Positions 36,771-48,290 of a stretch of 64,000 bases of DNA are shown piece after piece; the first letter of the stretch is position 1, and the number at the start of each line of letters is the position of its first letter. Origin of the DNA: Aristolochia californica (taxonomy: Eukaryota > Streptophyta > Magnoliopsida > Piperales > Aristolochiaceae); assembly GCA_029961685.1 (NCBI GenBank), contig JARWKL010000003.1, positions 16,726,884 to 16,790,883 of the forward strand. Reading direction: 5' to 3'. The notes under the pieces were generated by a model that did no database searches, had not been told where the DNA came from, and saw nothing but the letters and a program-made list of their open reading frames with translations. Position numbers and translations under genes: made by a program.

Positions 36771-38031
36771 TTTCATTCACTACTCACTCATGTGACTGAG
36801 CCTATAATGCCACAAATCAGAATCAACAAGTGTAACTACGTCTCTACTACTGGAAGTGATGTAAAGAGTTCCAGTTTTAACTTCTTATTCAAAAACCATG
36901 GCTCCCTTAGTGACTTTCCAGGCAGCACTATTAAAAGTCACATTATGACCTTCATCATAAAGTTGCTCTACTAAGATCAGATTACACGTCAATTTTGGTG
37001 GATGTCTTATCTTATGAATTTTCCACACTTACCTATTTGACATCCTCAAACTGACATTACCAATACTAACAATATCCAAATATTCTCCATTAGCAAGTTA
37101 CACCTTTCTGTTATCTTCAGCAACATAATTCTCCATGATCTCTTGATATGCGGTGGTGTGAAAAGAAGCTCATGAATCTAACACCCAAGAATCAATAAGG
37201 CTATCAACTGACAAGAGTAAAACATCTTTTACCTCTTCAGTCGCTGCGTTTGTAGCATTGATTTTTTTTCATCCTTCTTCGGTGCTCTGTAGTTCTTCTT
37301 TATGCGTCCAGACTTGCCACAATTCTTGCATTCCATATTCCTTCCGAATTTGAACTTTCTTCTACCATTCCTTGACTTCCCCCTACTATTGCCCTTGTTA
37401 GAATTCCTCTTGAAGTTCATGCCCCTAATATTGACATTTAGGGCATAATTAAATGTCAACAATTCTCCAAAGGCCTTTTAGTGAACTTCCTCCACGAGAA
37501 TGGTATCCCAAGCTTCCTTAAAGATCAACTTCCCTTTGCTGACTGCAACCCTCATAGGCTCTCAAAAATTTGGCAGAGAAGCCAAAAGAATTAAAGCATG
37601 AACCTCATCTTCAAATTTAATTTGAACGGAGGTCAATTGATTGATAATCATGCTAAACTTATTCAAATGTGATGTCACAAATGTATTTTCTGTCATCTGT
37701 ATATTGAAGATTTTTTTAATGAGATTTACCTTATTATTTGTAGAAGGCTTCTCATACATGTCGGACAAAATCTTCATCATCCCATCGTGGTTTTCTCCAA
37801 TACTACGTTGTGAGCAACGTTCTTCGATAGTGTTAATCGGACTACTCCCAGCAACTGTCTATCGAGGAGATTCCACTCATCATATCTTTTACCTTCTAGT
37901 TTCATATCCAGAAGTGGTGTGTGCAGCTTTTTACTATAAAGATAATCTTCGATTTGCATCCTCTAGAACGTAAAATTTATACCATCAAACTTGTTGATTC
38001 CAAGTGTCGATCCTTCTCTACCAACCATTGC
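36771..38031 (-). pseudogene. Copia-3 gag and protease
   Basis: Gag starts at ATG 38031 (MVGREGSTLGINKFDG), with a stop after NFTF, then DEWNLLDRQLLGVVRLTLSKNV and SHLNKFSMIINQLTSV. The zinc knuckle near 37310 reads CKNCGKSGRIKKNY, so the His and last Cys are lost. Protease region near 37180 reads WVLDS.ASFHTT with a stop replacing the Gly of DSGAS. LWHYRLSHMS of the pre-integrase domain lies near 36790-36820. Confidence 0.84.
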
Positions 38032-38049
38032 TCTTAATCACAAACCAAA

Positions 38050-38559
38050 GCTCTGATACCACATGTTAGGAATTAGAGGCCCTAATTCCAAACTAATGAG
38101 AGCAATAATAATAACTGCATAAGAAAGGAAAAACAAGCACGGTAAAATACAACAAGATTTGTACAAGTTCGCCTTAAGGTGAGACTACGTCCTGTCTTCC
38201 GCCACTGCAGTAATCTACTATGAAGATGAAATAGTCTACAAGAGAGATCACACACACTTACAAGTGTTGTTTTTCTCCAACCACTCTCAGACGCAATTGA
38301 TGCTCCTTGGATGAATGATAAAACCCTAACAACAGCTCTCTCCCAATTACAAAGAAAAAAATTAAGGCAACAACTTTACAAGAATGAAATTTCCAAACTA
38401 TCCTAAATGAAACATTAGTCAATATATCATGGGGTCTGGCGGAAGCTCCACCACCACACCCCTAGGAAGGGGGCTTCCCGCCCCCCTTCTAACCCCCATA
38501 GTAACCTTATCCGTGTGCCGACTCAACGTAGGGCATTAATTAGTCTCCACAACTTAACA
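38050..38559 (-). mobile_element. Copia-3 PBS and 5' LTR
   Basis: PBS at 38050-38061 (exact TGGTATCAGAGC on the minus strand), a 2-nt spacer, then the LTR at 38064-38559 (496 bp; plus-strand form TGTTAGGAATTAGAGG...CAACTTAACA). It lies upstream of gag as expected and abuts copia-4 integrase, into which copia-3 seems to have inserted. Confidence 0.85.
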
Positions 38560-38955
38560 AAACCAAAGGTTTTGTCCCATTTTCTTTAGTTCATACTGAT
38601 ATATGGGGCCCCATGAATATCTCAAATATTTTTCATTGAAAGTATTTCATTACATTTGTGGGTGATCACTCTCAGGCTACATGGTTGTAGCCTGAAAGAA
38701 TATTTGTTTACAAACTTCCAATCCTTTTTCTAGGAAAAAAAGGCATTATCCACCAAACATCTTGTGTCGACATACCACAAAAAAATTGTGTGACTAAAAG
38801 GAAAAATGGACGCCTTCTTGAGTTTGCTTGAGGTCTACTACATCATATCCATGTACCTCTTTTCTACTAGCTCAATGCCATCCTCACAGCCTATTATCTT
38901 ATTAACATGTTACCTTCTACAGCACTTGGTAACCAAATACCATACTCTCTTGTAC
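38560..38955 (+). pseudogene. Copia-4 integrase fragment
   Basis: Encodes remains of the integrase core (IYGAP.., FVDDHS-like region) and of the NAVLTACYLINMLPS block (near 38890). Frameshifted throughout. Closely similar to 57290-57420 plus 60360-60460, so copia-4 and copia-6 are one lineage. It is joined to RT at about 38955 by an internal deletion. Confidence 0.78.
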
Positions 38956-39840
38956 TACTTGTTGTATACATGGATGATATTATTTTGACGGGTAGTGATA
39001 TTGATAGTATCAGTCAAGTTAAAAATAAGATATGCAATGAATTCAAGACGAAAGACTAGGGACTCCTTAAGTACTTTCTTGGTATTGAGATTCTTCAGTC
39101 CAAGCATGGTATTATCTAATCACAAAGAAAATATGTTCTTGACTTGCTTGAAGACACAGGAATGATGGGATGTCATCCTACTGACACCCCTATGGAGACA
39201 AATACAAAAGTATGTGTTGCCTCAAAAGAAGAAGTTGATGTGGGTAAGTACCAGAGGCTAGTTCACAAGCTTATCTATCTCATCGTGACTAGACCAAATA
39301 TTTCTTTCGCAATTGTGTGGTTAGTCAATATATGCATAAACCTTAGATTTCTCATTGACAAGCATCGGAGAGGATTCTCATGTACTTGAAAAAGGCACCA
39401 GGTCAAGGACTCTTATATAAGTGTCACGGTCATCTCAATAGTGAAAGCTTTGATGATGTGGATTGGGTTGGATCACTAGATGATAGAAAATCTACTTCTA
39501 GATACTATACTCTAGTTGGATGCAACCTTGTTACATGGAAGAGTAAAAAACAAAATATGGTTGCAAGGTCGAGTGCAAAAGTAGAATACAAAGCCATGGC
39601 ATATACGGTAAGTGAGCTTTTATGGATTAAATCTCTTCTAGAATAATTTGGATTCCACAAAGAAGGCCCTATGGACCTCTATTGTAATATTCAAGTAGTG
39701 ATCCACATTGCCTCCAACCCAGTTTTTCAAGAAAGAACTAAGCATATTGAGGTGGATTGTGACTTTGTGAGAGAAAAGTTGCAAACAGGGATCATAAGTA
39801 CATGTTTCAACTTATGGACAACTTGTTGATATGTTCATGA
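38956..39840 (+). pseudogene. Copia-4 RT C-terminus and RNase H
   Basis: LLVVYMDDIILTGSD at about 38955-39000, then KYFLGIEILQSKHGI, QRKYVLDLLEDTGMMG, and KLIYLIVTRPNISFAI (39144-39389). RNase H in 39380-39646: DWVGSLDDRKSTSRYYTLVGCNLVTWKSKKQNMVARS, AKVEYKAMAY, then [16 protein letters not shown] near 39740. It ends in a polypurine tract near 39911-39924. Confidence 0.85.
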
Positions 39841-39910
39841 AATCTGTCAACTCCAAAATTGTCTCCACTACATATACCAAACTAGGGATATAGGATTTAT
39901 ATTCACCATC

Positions 39911-40218
39911 AAATTGAGGGAGAGAATTGAAAACTATAGACAAGCTTAGGTGTCATTATTGTAAATATATTATGTTATTTGTCTCTTCACTTCACTCTAT
40001 CTAGGGTGAAGGTTATACTTGTAATTTATGTACTCTTGAAACCAATAAATAAAGGCTAAAGGAGAGGCATTGGATATCTTCCATATCCCTAATTCACTCC
40101 CTCTCTTTTCTCTTTCTTTCTCTCTCACCCATCCTCAGCTCTCTTTTCCTTCACTTCACTACTCTTCTCCTTCTTCCTTCTTCTCTCCTACACTAACTTG
40201 AAGATACTGAAATCAACA
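39911..40218 (+). mobile_element. Copia-4 polypurine tract and 3' LTR
   Basis: Purine tract attgagggagaga followed by an LTR of about 294 bp ending CTGAAATCAACA at 40218, with caataaataaagg as a TATA-like box near 40050 and a long pyrimidine-rich tail. The LTR start is degenerate (aattgaaaac), so its left edge is approximate. Confidence 0.65.
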
Positions 40219-40636
40219 CTTGTCGTATATATTATTTAATTAATAAAAAATTCCCTTGAAGCTGCATATGAAGAGTGTGTTTTTTGAAAATCAATACATA
40301 GTAAAATAAGTCAAGGTCTATACAGTATGAACGTTGGGTAATCAAAATATGGTGAAAATATCTTATTCCATTAAGTTTAAAAATCATTTGCAATCCTACT
40401 TAGAGAGTCAAGGTCTTCACAGCATGGATCCATTTCTCAACCTAGATAAAAGAGTCTGGACCGAAATTCAATTAGTTTCATGTTCCCAACACATAAAGCA
40501 CAATTACAAAACAAATATACATTAACTGTTATATTCAAAATAGCAACCGAGTCACTATAGTGGTAGATGTTTTGCGACTTTTTTCCACTTTGAGACAAAT
40601 TTCTAAGGACATTTACATGTAACCGAATCGTATTAT
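40219..40636. other. Unassigned sequence
   Basis: AT-rich, no recognisable gene or terminal repeat. The last bases (attat, 40632-40636) abut the next LTR. Confidence 0.35.
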
Positions 40637-41420
40637 TGTTAGGAAATTTACGTTCCCTATTCTAATTTGGGCAACATATTTATTATTCAATTATATTTAC
40701 TATTTAGTGGAATGGACCAAAATTAAGTGATCTAATTTTGTTAAGCCCATTAAGGAATATGGGCCTTTTGAGTAGATACCATAGGGAATTATGGGAACCC
40801 AATATAAGGAGACACATTATGGTTATGGTCCCTAATATACTAAATCACACACAATTTTCCTTCTCCCCATCCGGAACGAAGGTCCTATTAAGGAACTAAG
40901 GCGATTTAGATGAGGAAGTTCACAAAACCAAGAATTCGTTTGTTGATTGCCATAGAATTCCGCAACAATAGGTGATCGTTTGGAATGGATCTAGGTATTT
41001 ATCCCGAATCCTAATATTCAGGCATGGTGTAAGTTTTGGATTAAGAAATTAGGATTTAAGGTTTTTTCTAACAAGTAGTATCAGAGCTGATTATTAGGGT
41101 TTCTGGACTAATTATGAGGAAATCGACACACAGAGCACCGACGCTTTGTAGAACCAGCGCTCTGCAGACTTTCTCCATGGAACTCGTCTTTGGGCTGTGC
41201 ATCGGCCGATGTCACCATCGGAAGATGGAGGGCAACGTCCAACGGTGGAGGCCTGCGCTGTAGCATCCGTTGGGAAACGCTGCAGCGATGTCCGGGGCCA
41301 CTGGAGGAAGTCATCGAATTTCCCCCCCCTCTCTATGCGTGGCTGCAACGTCCATTGGGAAATGCTTCAACAACATCTGGTGGGAAGGGAGGGCGATGCA
41401 ACATCTTTTCATGTTACGTC
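40637..41420 (+). mobile_element. Copia-1-family 5' LTR, PBS and leader
   Basis: LTR at 40637-41073 (TGTTAGGAAATTTACG...TTTTTTCTAACA), the same family as the minus-strand LTR at 7620-8076. The PBS-like AGTAGTATCAGAGC follows at 41074-41087, then a GC-richer leader whose overlapping open frames (41108-41505, both strands) have no recognisable domain. No gag follows, so only the 5' end remains. Confidence 0.8.
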
Positions 41421-41560
41421 ACGTGATCATGGTGGGACCCACCAGCTCGTGATTATGGTGGGTCCATATCTTATGGGCTTGGGCCCATCTTCCAACACAC
41501 TCTAAGTTGTTGATCTCAATATTATGAAATCCTGAAATCAATATAGTATCAAAGCAGTGA
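41421..41560. mobile_element. Fam-A-type LTR scraps
   Basis: 41421-41499 matches the inner end of a minus-strand Fam-A LTR (atcatggtggg..., gggcttgggcccatcttccaaca). It is followed by ctgaaatcaaTA and TAGTATCAAAGC (about 41536-41558), a mutated LTR end and PBS in plus orientation. This looks like a junction of two fragments. Confidence 0.5.
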
Positions 41561-42059
41561 TTGCTAGATTCCAGTTTGCTTCATTGCTACTCAGATTATG
41601 AGACATGAAGATGCTAGTTTATGTTGAAGATTTCATGGGCATTCGATTTGAAGAAGATTGCCTATACTGATCCATAAAAGATAAGTTTTTCTCTCTTGAC
41701 TTCACTATGAAAAAGTAGGTTTTGCATGCTATTCTTGGCACCTATTCCATGTCAGTCTATGAAATAGATGTGATCTAATGTTTTAGTTTGTATCTATACT
41801 TGAAATTATACTTGTTATGCTTTTCTTTATTTTGATTCGCTTTGTGCTTTGTGGTGCCTCAGTATGAGAGGGTCGATTGTCATTTTTTTTCTAAGTCAAG
41901 GTAAAGGAAATTGATGGCTAGTGCAAGAGTTTCCTACTCAACAATATCTCATGTTCTTGCTAAGTTGATCTGACGTGCTTGGCTCGTCCCTTGACAATAG
42001 GTTATTGCGTCCAAAGACAATAAATATGTTGAGTCATCTATGAAAATGAGATAGCGTAG
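41561..42059. other. Unassigned sequence
   Basis: Possible leader of the element whose PBS remnant lies at 41547; no protein is recognised. Confidence 0.3.
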
Positions 42060-42484
42060 GGAGATTTGAATCCTTGAATATTCGACACAGAGCACCTTTT
42101 TTAAGCTCCCTTGCCATGAATCAAGTCACCCAACGATCTCCTCTTGGTTTCATATTGGAATTCGTCCTTGAGTGAGGCTTGGGATTTTTAGCACGCCTTA
42201 TGGCTAAAAAGAATCAAGCTTTTGAAGGAAGCTTGCACCTTGGACCTCCTTGAGAGAGAGAATCCAATCTCTTAATTAAACTAATGATCAATGCTTACTC
42301 CCATTCAAGCATTCGTCCCCCTTATAAGAGAGGACTAGGGCTCGAGTTCAAGGCAAAGGCCAGTAACAAGGCCTATGAAAAGAAAGAAAATTACATCTAA
42401 ACCACTAAAGTGCTTAAACCCAAAAATTACTTGATTTACCCATGGCACATACTAATCACTCGACTTGCTATGGAGTCCATAACA
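42060..42484 (-). mobile_element. Gypsy-3 3' LTR (left edge uncertain)
   Basis: Ends at 42484 with gagtccataaca, the reverse complement of TGTTATGGACTC, the same LTR start as gypsy-2 and the element at 48827. A pyrimidine-rich cacccccctcccgg at 42487-42500 is the polypurine tract on the minus strand. The left end could not be set. Confidence 0.6.
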
Positions 42485-43095
42485 TCACCCCCCTCCCGGA
42501 CTCAAAATTGGGATAGGACACACGAAAGGCTTCTAATGGTTCCCTTGACTCTTTAGCGGGATCGGTATCTGCCCATTGGACTAAAATCTCCCACGAACAT
42601 TGTCCCCGTTGAGCCTGCAAAACAAAAGCTGGAGTTGGAAGCACACAACCATTCTCCAATGGTTGCAAGGGTGTATGCAACATAGGTGAGTCTCCCTTGA
42701 ATGGCTTCAAAAGGAAGACATGGAAAACATCATGAATCTTGGCATTCGGGGGAATTCGCAGCCTATTAGCAACGTTGCCAACATGATCCACCATCTGAAA
42801 TGGACCATAGAATTTCGGAGAAAGTTTATAACTCTTGGAGGCTGCAAGAGAGATCTGGAAGTAGAGTTGAAGACAAAGCCACACATAGTCCCTAGGTGCA
42901 TAAGAGAGGTTCCGATGGCCCTTGTCATATATCTGCTTCATCCGAGATTGGGCTTGTGGTAAATTATCTTTGACCAGGTCAAGCATACGATCACGTTCGC
43001 ACAAAGCCTAATTGAGAACTGCCACGTGAGAAGACCCAGACGAGGGAGGGAAGGGTTCACGACCATAAACCACTCTACAGTCAGCCGGAAGTAGA
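42485..43095 (-). pseudogene. Gypsy-3 integrase C-terminus and chromo-like tail
   Basis: Minus strand: RVVYGREPFPP near 43075, then open from 43004: ERDRMLDLVKDNLPQAQSRM, KIHDVFHVFLLKPFKGDSPM and CSWEILVQWADTDP, then REPLEAFRVSYPNFESG at the end. Similar in order to gypsy-2 34084-34515 but less damaged. It ends just before the polypurine tract and LTR. The rest of pol is missing to the right. Confidence 0.8.
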
Positions 43096-43799
43096 TAAAC
43101 CGGCGACTGTCCAAATAGTTGGGGAAGATACGCCTGTCGATAAGCCTAGCCGAGCTCGTATTTTCCAAACAAATTTGTGCAGGATCCCTGGTCAATAAGC
43201 ATGTCGAGCTCGTATTTTTTGAACAAATTGGTTGTGCTGGCATCGAGGACATGAGGGGTCTCCATGGGTCGTGGAATCAATCGACCCCGAGGAGAATCCC
43301 GTATCCTGAGGCTCTTCGCCTCTGCTCTAGCTCTCGAGCTCGCTTCGGATTCCTAGTGTATGGGTTGCGGTTTAGTTTTATTTCGGGAAATAGGGCTGAC
43401 GTTCCTAGAATTTTCTTCTTCCTCAACCCTATCATCCCCCTCCACTTTCAAAACTAGCATGACTGCCTTTGGATTGCCCGGCTCCCCATGTTTGAAATGC
43501 CCAGTTCTGGATTATGTCGTTGGAATTCCCTGCTCGACGCAACCCAACCCCTCATCTTCTGGAATGGCGACCTCTCGTTGTCAAAATTGTTTTTGACACC
43601 TCTCAAAAGTAGGGTATGCTTGCCGAACACAAACTAGCAAACCCCAATGAGTCAGTTCCGAAGAGATTCGAGGTCGAACGACTTTTGAATGGGAAAAATT
43701 ATTCAACGAGACTGAGGATGCACCATCTTCTTCTGAAATGGTGACCCTCCCCTCTGAAAGAGAAGAATCCCTAGAAAGCCACTCTCAAATTCAAAGATT
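43096..43799. other. Degenerate sequence, probably Gypsy-related
   Basis: Contains a partial direct duplication (two copies of gagctcgtattttt..aacaaatt, about 43152 and 43210). Open frames on both strands have no recognisable domain. It lies between the gypsy-3 tail and a Gypsy gag N-terminus, so it is probably part of the same damaged element. Confidence 0.35.
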
Positions 43800-43925
43800 G
43801 AGTTGAAGAACAGTATCCCGGAGCTCAATAACTTCAGTCCGGATTGCGGTGGTTTGAGTCTGTTCTTCAATCTGAACTTCCTCCAGCAGATTGCTCCAGT
43901 CATTTGGAGAAGAAGAATCGCCGAT
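43800..43925 (-). pseudogene. Gypsy gag N-terminal fragment
   Basis: The minus strand encodes TIGDSSSPNDWSNLLEEV and QTTAIRTEVIELRDTVLQL, matching the gypsy-2 gag start (TLGDSSSPEDLRKLLED). The part before it is replaced by TRIM sequence. Confidence 0.65.
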
Positions 43926-44172
43926 AGTGGTCCTGTCATGAGTTCGACTCCCGGCGTGGGCAATCGCGTCAACCTAGACACAAGCGACCATGTAACAGTG
44001 GACCTCGTCACTATGTGTTAAGCCGTCATGGTGGGCCCATGCATTGATAGTTGGGCCGCTGTGGACGTCGGCTCGTAAGGTGGATGTATTGTTATGGTCC
44101 TGGGGTTAAGTACTTATGCCTTCTGCTCCTAACAGACCAGTCTTTTGGGTAGTATTGGCTAGGTGCTTAACA
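43926..44172 (+). mobile_element. TRIM element, 3' part
   Basis: TRIM internal motifs (gagttcgactcccggcg; gggccgctgtggacgtcggctc) match the reverse complement of 54910-55120. An 83-bp terminal repeat follows at 44090-44172 (TGTTATGGTCCTGGGG...GGTGCTTAACA). The 5' repeat and PBS are missing. Confidence 0.7.
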
Positions 44173-44419
44173 ACCTTGTGGTGATAGACCTACAGTTGTA
44201 ACTGGCTCTTCCAGTTTATAGCTGTTTTGGGCAAGCTTCACCAACTTTTACTACTCAGTTTTCTTGATATACACATTTTCAGCAGCCTTCTCTTCCTTAG
44301 GATTTTTCCGTTGGATAGCCTCCATGAATAACTATCCCAGCTCTCATGTAGCCAACTTGGTTAACATATGATATTTTGTCACATCTTATTCTGGTAGCAT
44401 ATCATGACATTAGTTTTTG
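44173..44419. other. Unassigned sequence
   Basis: No gene or terminal repeat recognised between the TRIM end and the Fam-A element. Confidence 0.3.
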
Positions 44420-44851
44420 TTGGAAGATGGGCCCAAGCCCACACGTCTAAGTGTGTGAAAGATGGGCTCAAGCCCACAGACCAAGTAGAAGGTCTACAGG
44501 CCCACAGAGTGGTGGCATGATGGTAAATAAAGAGTCATCTCATAAAGATGGCACTGATGTAATTATTTTATGATTTATGTCTCTTAATCACTCTTACTAG
44601 GGTGAATGGTATTCTTGTAATATTAGTACTTTTGATATTTATAAATAAAACATAAGGAGAAGGGTTTGGACAAGTCCATAACCCTCATTCTCAAGCCTCT
44701 TTCTCTTCTCCAAATTTGCCAATCTCCTTCTTCCTTGTCCTAAATAATCTTCTTCTAATTTGATAACACATCATGGAATCCTAAATTTCAACGTGGTATC
44801 AGAGTGGACAATGATTTGAGATGTGAAACAAGAAGTAGATGGAGAAGAAAG

Positions 44852-44898
44852 GGAGGAAGAAGAAGAAGAAGAAGAAGAAGAAGAAGAAGAAGAAGAAA
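44852..44898. repeat. (GAA)n microsatellite
   Basis: Near-perfect run of about 14-15 GAA triplets in the Fam-A internal region. It creates long Glu- or Arg-rich open frames that are not genes. Confidence 0.9.
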
Positions 44899-45181
44899 AA
44901 GAACAAGGAAAAAGAGGAGTTTCTCGTTTTCCCTTAAGTCTTATTTCTCAGTTTCTATATTTCATTGGTTGTTTCTCTCTCTTGCCATATGTTTTTGTAG
45001 AAACTTATATACCGTTGGAAATATATTTGAGTCTAGTTTCCAACTAAAAAATAATTTTTGAAATCATATTTTTCTAGAAAGAGTAATTGACATTTGAAAC
45101 AGTAAAGGTAAAGCAGTAGAAAAGTTTTGTACAATGCCAGAAAGTTTCAACTTTTGACCCATTTTATCCAATCAATACTTT

Positions 45182-45572
45182 TGTTGGAAGATGGGCTCAA
45201 GCCCACGAGCTCAAGACAAGAAGCCCACACGTCAAAGGAGTGGCATATGTGTAAAATCTGGTACTTTCCATAAAGATGGCATAGAAGTGTAAATATGTGT
45301 TCCTTTTATGTCTTTTGTTTTATCAAGTTGTAGCCCTAAGGGCATTGTAAAACTATAAATAAAGGCATTGGCTAAGAGGTAGGGCATTGAAGCACTCTCC
45401 TCTCTTTCCACAAATTCGTCCAGCCCTCATTTTTCTTTTTGACGCAACCCTTTTCTCCCTTAATCCAAACTCTCTCATTCCACGTTCTTCTTCTTCTCTT
45501 CTCCTTCTCTCTTCTTTTTCTTCTTCTTTCTTGTTGATCTAAAATTCATTTCATGAGATCCTAAATTCTACA
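45182..45572 (+). mobile_element. Solo LTR of copia-2 type
   Basis: 391 bp, TGTTGGAAGATGGGCTC...CCTAAATTCTACA, with actataaataaagg as TATA box near 45350. Exact 5-bp target duplication ACTTT at 45177-45181 and 45573-45577. Homologous to the copia-2 LTR at 27888-28271. Confidence 0.9.
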
Positions 45573-47880
45573 ACTTTATATGAAGAATTATAAATCAAAA
45601 AAATATCTATAAGTGTATTTTCTTACCTATTGAACAAATTCTCATTCTGTGTTTTTTAGATGGAGATATCAATTTCGAAAGAGTCAATGGTCATACTGGC
45701 CAAAGAAGAGAGTACTCGGTTCAACAAGATTACAAAGTCTAAAATCTATCATATTATTTATCTGAAAATAAGTATATTTTATGAAAAGAAGTAATACTTG
45801 ATTGAAAGGAATTGAAGTCTATTTTCTTAAGGGAAATATTTAATTTCAATCTAATATATATTTAAGGAGATATTCACATAGGGAGAATCACTGGTTATGT
45901 TGATATACTATTGCATTCGAAGATCTGGATTTAAGCCAAATTTTTTAACTTTTTGAGTTACTGTTATTGATCAACAATATCAAGAAAGTATCTCATGATC
46001 TACCTTTGGAAAGTTTTTGTTTGTTAACTAACAATATCTGAAAAGAAACTTTAGAAGGCCATCTTATATTCAAAAATTGTCCTTGATTTATGTGTGAAAG
46101 ATTGTCTTGCCTAAAGATTTCAAGAAAAAAAAGGAAAAGAAAAGGTGTCTTCTTTGATTGCTAAGTTGGCACCAATTCAACGAGGAAACTACCTTATTTA
46201 GAAGATTTTTCTAGCCACAAATTTTATGAGATTTTTCTAGTATTTTGAAAGATTACAAAGAATTTAGTTTGGTATCCATGCCTAAAAAATTAAGGCAAGA
46301 AAAGATTGAAATATTTGGCTTGGCTTGAGTTACTTGGTTTACAATATTTGAGCTAGTGAAGTTTTTGATACTAACCTTCTTTTACTTGTTGATACAAGAG
46401 GAGGATTAGCACTTGAGCTTGCGAAATATTTGTTGACTTCAAGCTGGGGTCATTGACATTATCTCCCACCTTGAGGGGGAGAATAGAAGGAGAAGTATGA
46501 AGGATGAGCAAATTGGAGATTGATTGATTTGGTTATCAAATAGCACTTGGTTCAACTCAATATTGGCAATCTATTACTCAGCTTGACTCACTTACTCACT
46601 GTCAAAGCTACTATCTACTATCAGCTATCGGCTTAACTCTAATTTGATTATTTTCCCAGGATTATTACCTTGGATTATCCTAAACTTATTACTTGGTGCA
46701 TAGCTTCCTTATTCAAGGATGGACTTGCTGCAAATTATCTTATGTGTCTTTATTGCTCTTAAGAACTTTTACTACCTATTGGTTATCCACTACTATATAA
46801 CTACATATTTGGTGTGTGTTATTTGGCCCCAGACCCATTTCAATTGCTGCTATTGTGTCTCTCTGTTTGAGACATTATTATTGAAGGAGGATTTCTCAAT
46901 TGCTAATTATTTTCAGCATTGATTATTCTGATGAAGAAAAAAATACATGGCTACACCAGAATATTATCTTTCGGTGATTACCCTTTACCCCCTTATTTGG
47001 CGTTTTTACTCTTACCATTTGAGAATCAGTGCCCTATGGAGGGACACCGTGATAGAGAAGTTTATTACCACACTTCAAAGCAATGCCTATAGATCCACTT
47101 CCTACAAAGGATAGAAGTATGCCCAACATCTAGTATTTTTTTAGCTACCCTAAGAAAGTGGGTAAATTCTTTGCCCCAATATAGAGCTACTTTTTCGCAT
47201 GTGAAATTGAATGGAAAGTGTTTTTTACTATGATCATTTGACTAGAGTATGGAGTGATGTCTTATAGCTAGGAGTGATATTAATCTCTCTTATATTATGC
47301 ACCTGGGTCTCTTGGAAAAAAGAGACCACCAGCTTGAGGGGGAGTGGTGGAAGATATGGTGGACTGCCATTTTATATAGAAAGATCTTATATACTATTTG
47401 TAGCAAGTTGGGTGTTTATGATGTTTTCTCACACCTAGCTTGAGGGGGAGTGTTGGAATATGAGACCAAGCACACACAACCAAGGAAGGCCCACACGTCC
47501 AAGTATGTGGAAGATGGGCACAAGCCCACAGACCAAGGAGAAAGTCCACAGGCCAACACAGTGGTGGTATGATGCTAAATAAAGAGTCATCTCATAAATA
47601 AGGCACTGATGTAATTAGTTTATGATTTATGTCTCTTATTCATTCTTACAAGGGTGAAGGGTATTCTTGTAATATTAGTACCTTTAATATCTATAATACC
47701 ACTTAAGGGTTTGGATTATGACAAGTCCACAACCCTAATTCTCAAGCCTCTTTCTCTTCTCCAAATTCACCATTCTCCTTCTTCTCCTCCTAAACCTTCT
47801 CTCCACAACTCTCCTTCTTCTTCTCATCCCTTAATCTTCTTCTACTTTTATTATACTTCATGGAATCCTAAGTTTTAACA

Positions 47881-48290
47881 ATTTCATTTTAGAAGATTAC
47901 CACAAGTTTTCCGTTGTCTTGAGCCTCACCTGTTTGATTGCCTCCTGGAATCTTGGAAAGTTACCCTACCTTCACTGGCTTGTCTTCAATCCAAAACAAC
48001 AATCATATTTTTTGAAATCAAGAACCAACATCATTGGCATCCATCTTATTTTTGGAAGTTGCTGGTGGATAAGATTTAGCATCTTGGAAGTTTTTTTGGC
48101 ATATGTTATGGCGGAAAACTTCGTCTTCATTGGCAACAACTTCCTTACTGGTCATCTGGTATCTTTGTTGGCAATAATTTCGTTACTGGTCATTGACAAC
48201 AATCTGCTTAGCTGTCTCATAGATCATCTTGGTACACCAACAATCTGATATCAGTCTTGACTCACTCATTATCAAGCTGCTATGTGCCTT
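47881..48290. other. Unassigned sequence
   Basis: No clear domain. It may be a damaged continuation of copia-5 downstream of gag, since it sits on its 3' side in minus orientation. Confidence 0.3.

Larger units (their letters stand above)
44420..47880 (+). mobile_element. Fam-A element with nested solo LTR (3461 bp)
   Basis: 5' LTR at 44420-44793 (TGTTGGAAGATGGGCCC...TTTCAACG), PBS TGGTATCAGAG at 44794-44804. The internal region is interrupted by the solo LTR at 45182-45572. Outer polypurine tract at 47332-47344 followed by TGGTGGAAGATATGG, inner tract gcttgagggggag at 47438-47450, 3' LTR at 47451-47880. The flanks gtttt and atttc do not clearly match. The relic between the tracts reads VDCHFI and, in another frame, KILYTICSKLGVYDV. 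Confidence 0.85.

Noticed and set aside
41108..41505. Several overlapping open frames on both strands in a GC-richer stretch
   Set aside because: They lie in the leader behind a copia-1-family LTR and PBS. The frames overlap on both strands and show no family motifs.
44804..45061. Glu-rich and Arg-rich overlapping open frames
   Set aside because: They come from the GAA microsatellite inside a Fam-A element, and no domain follows.
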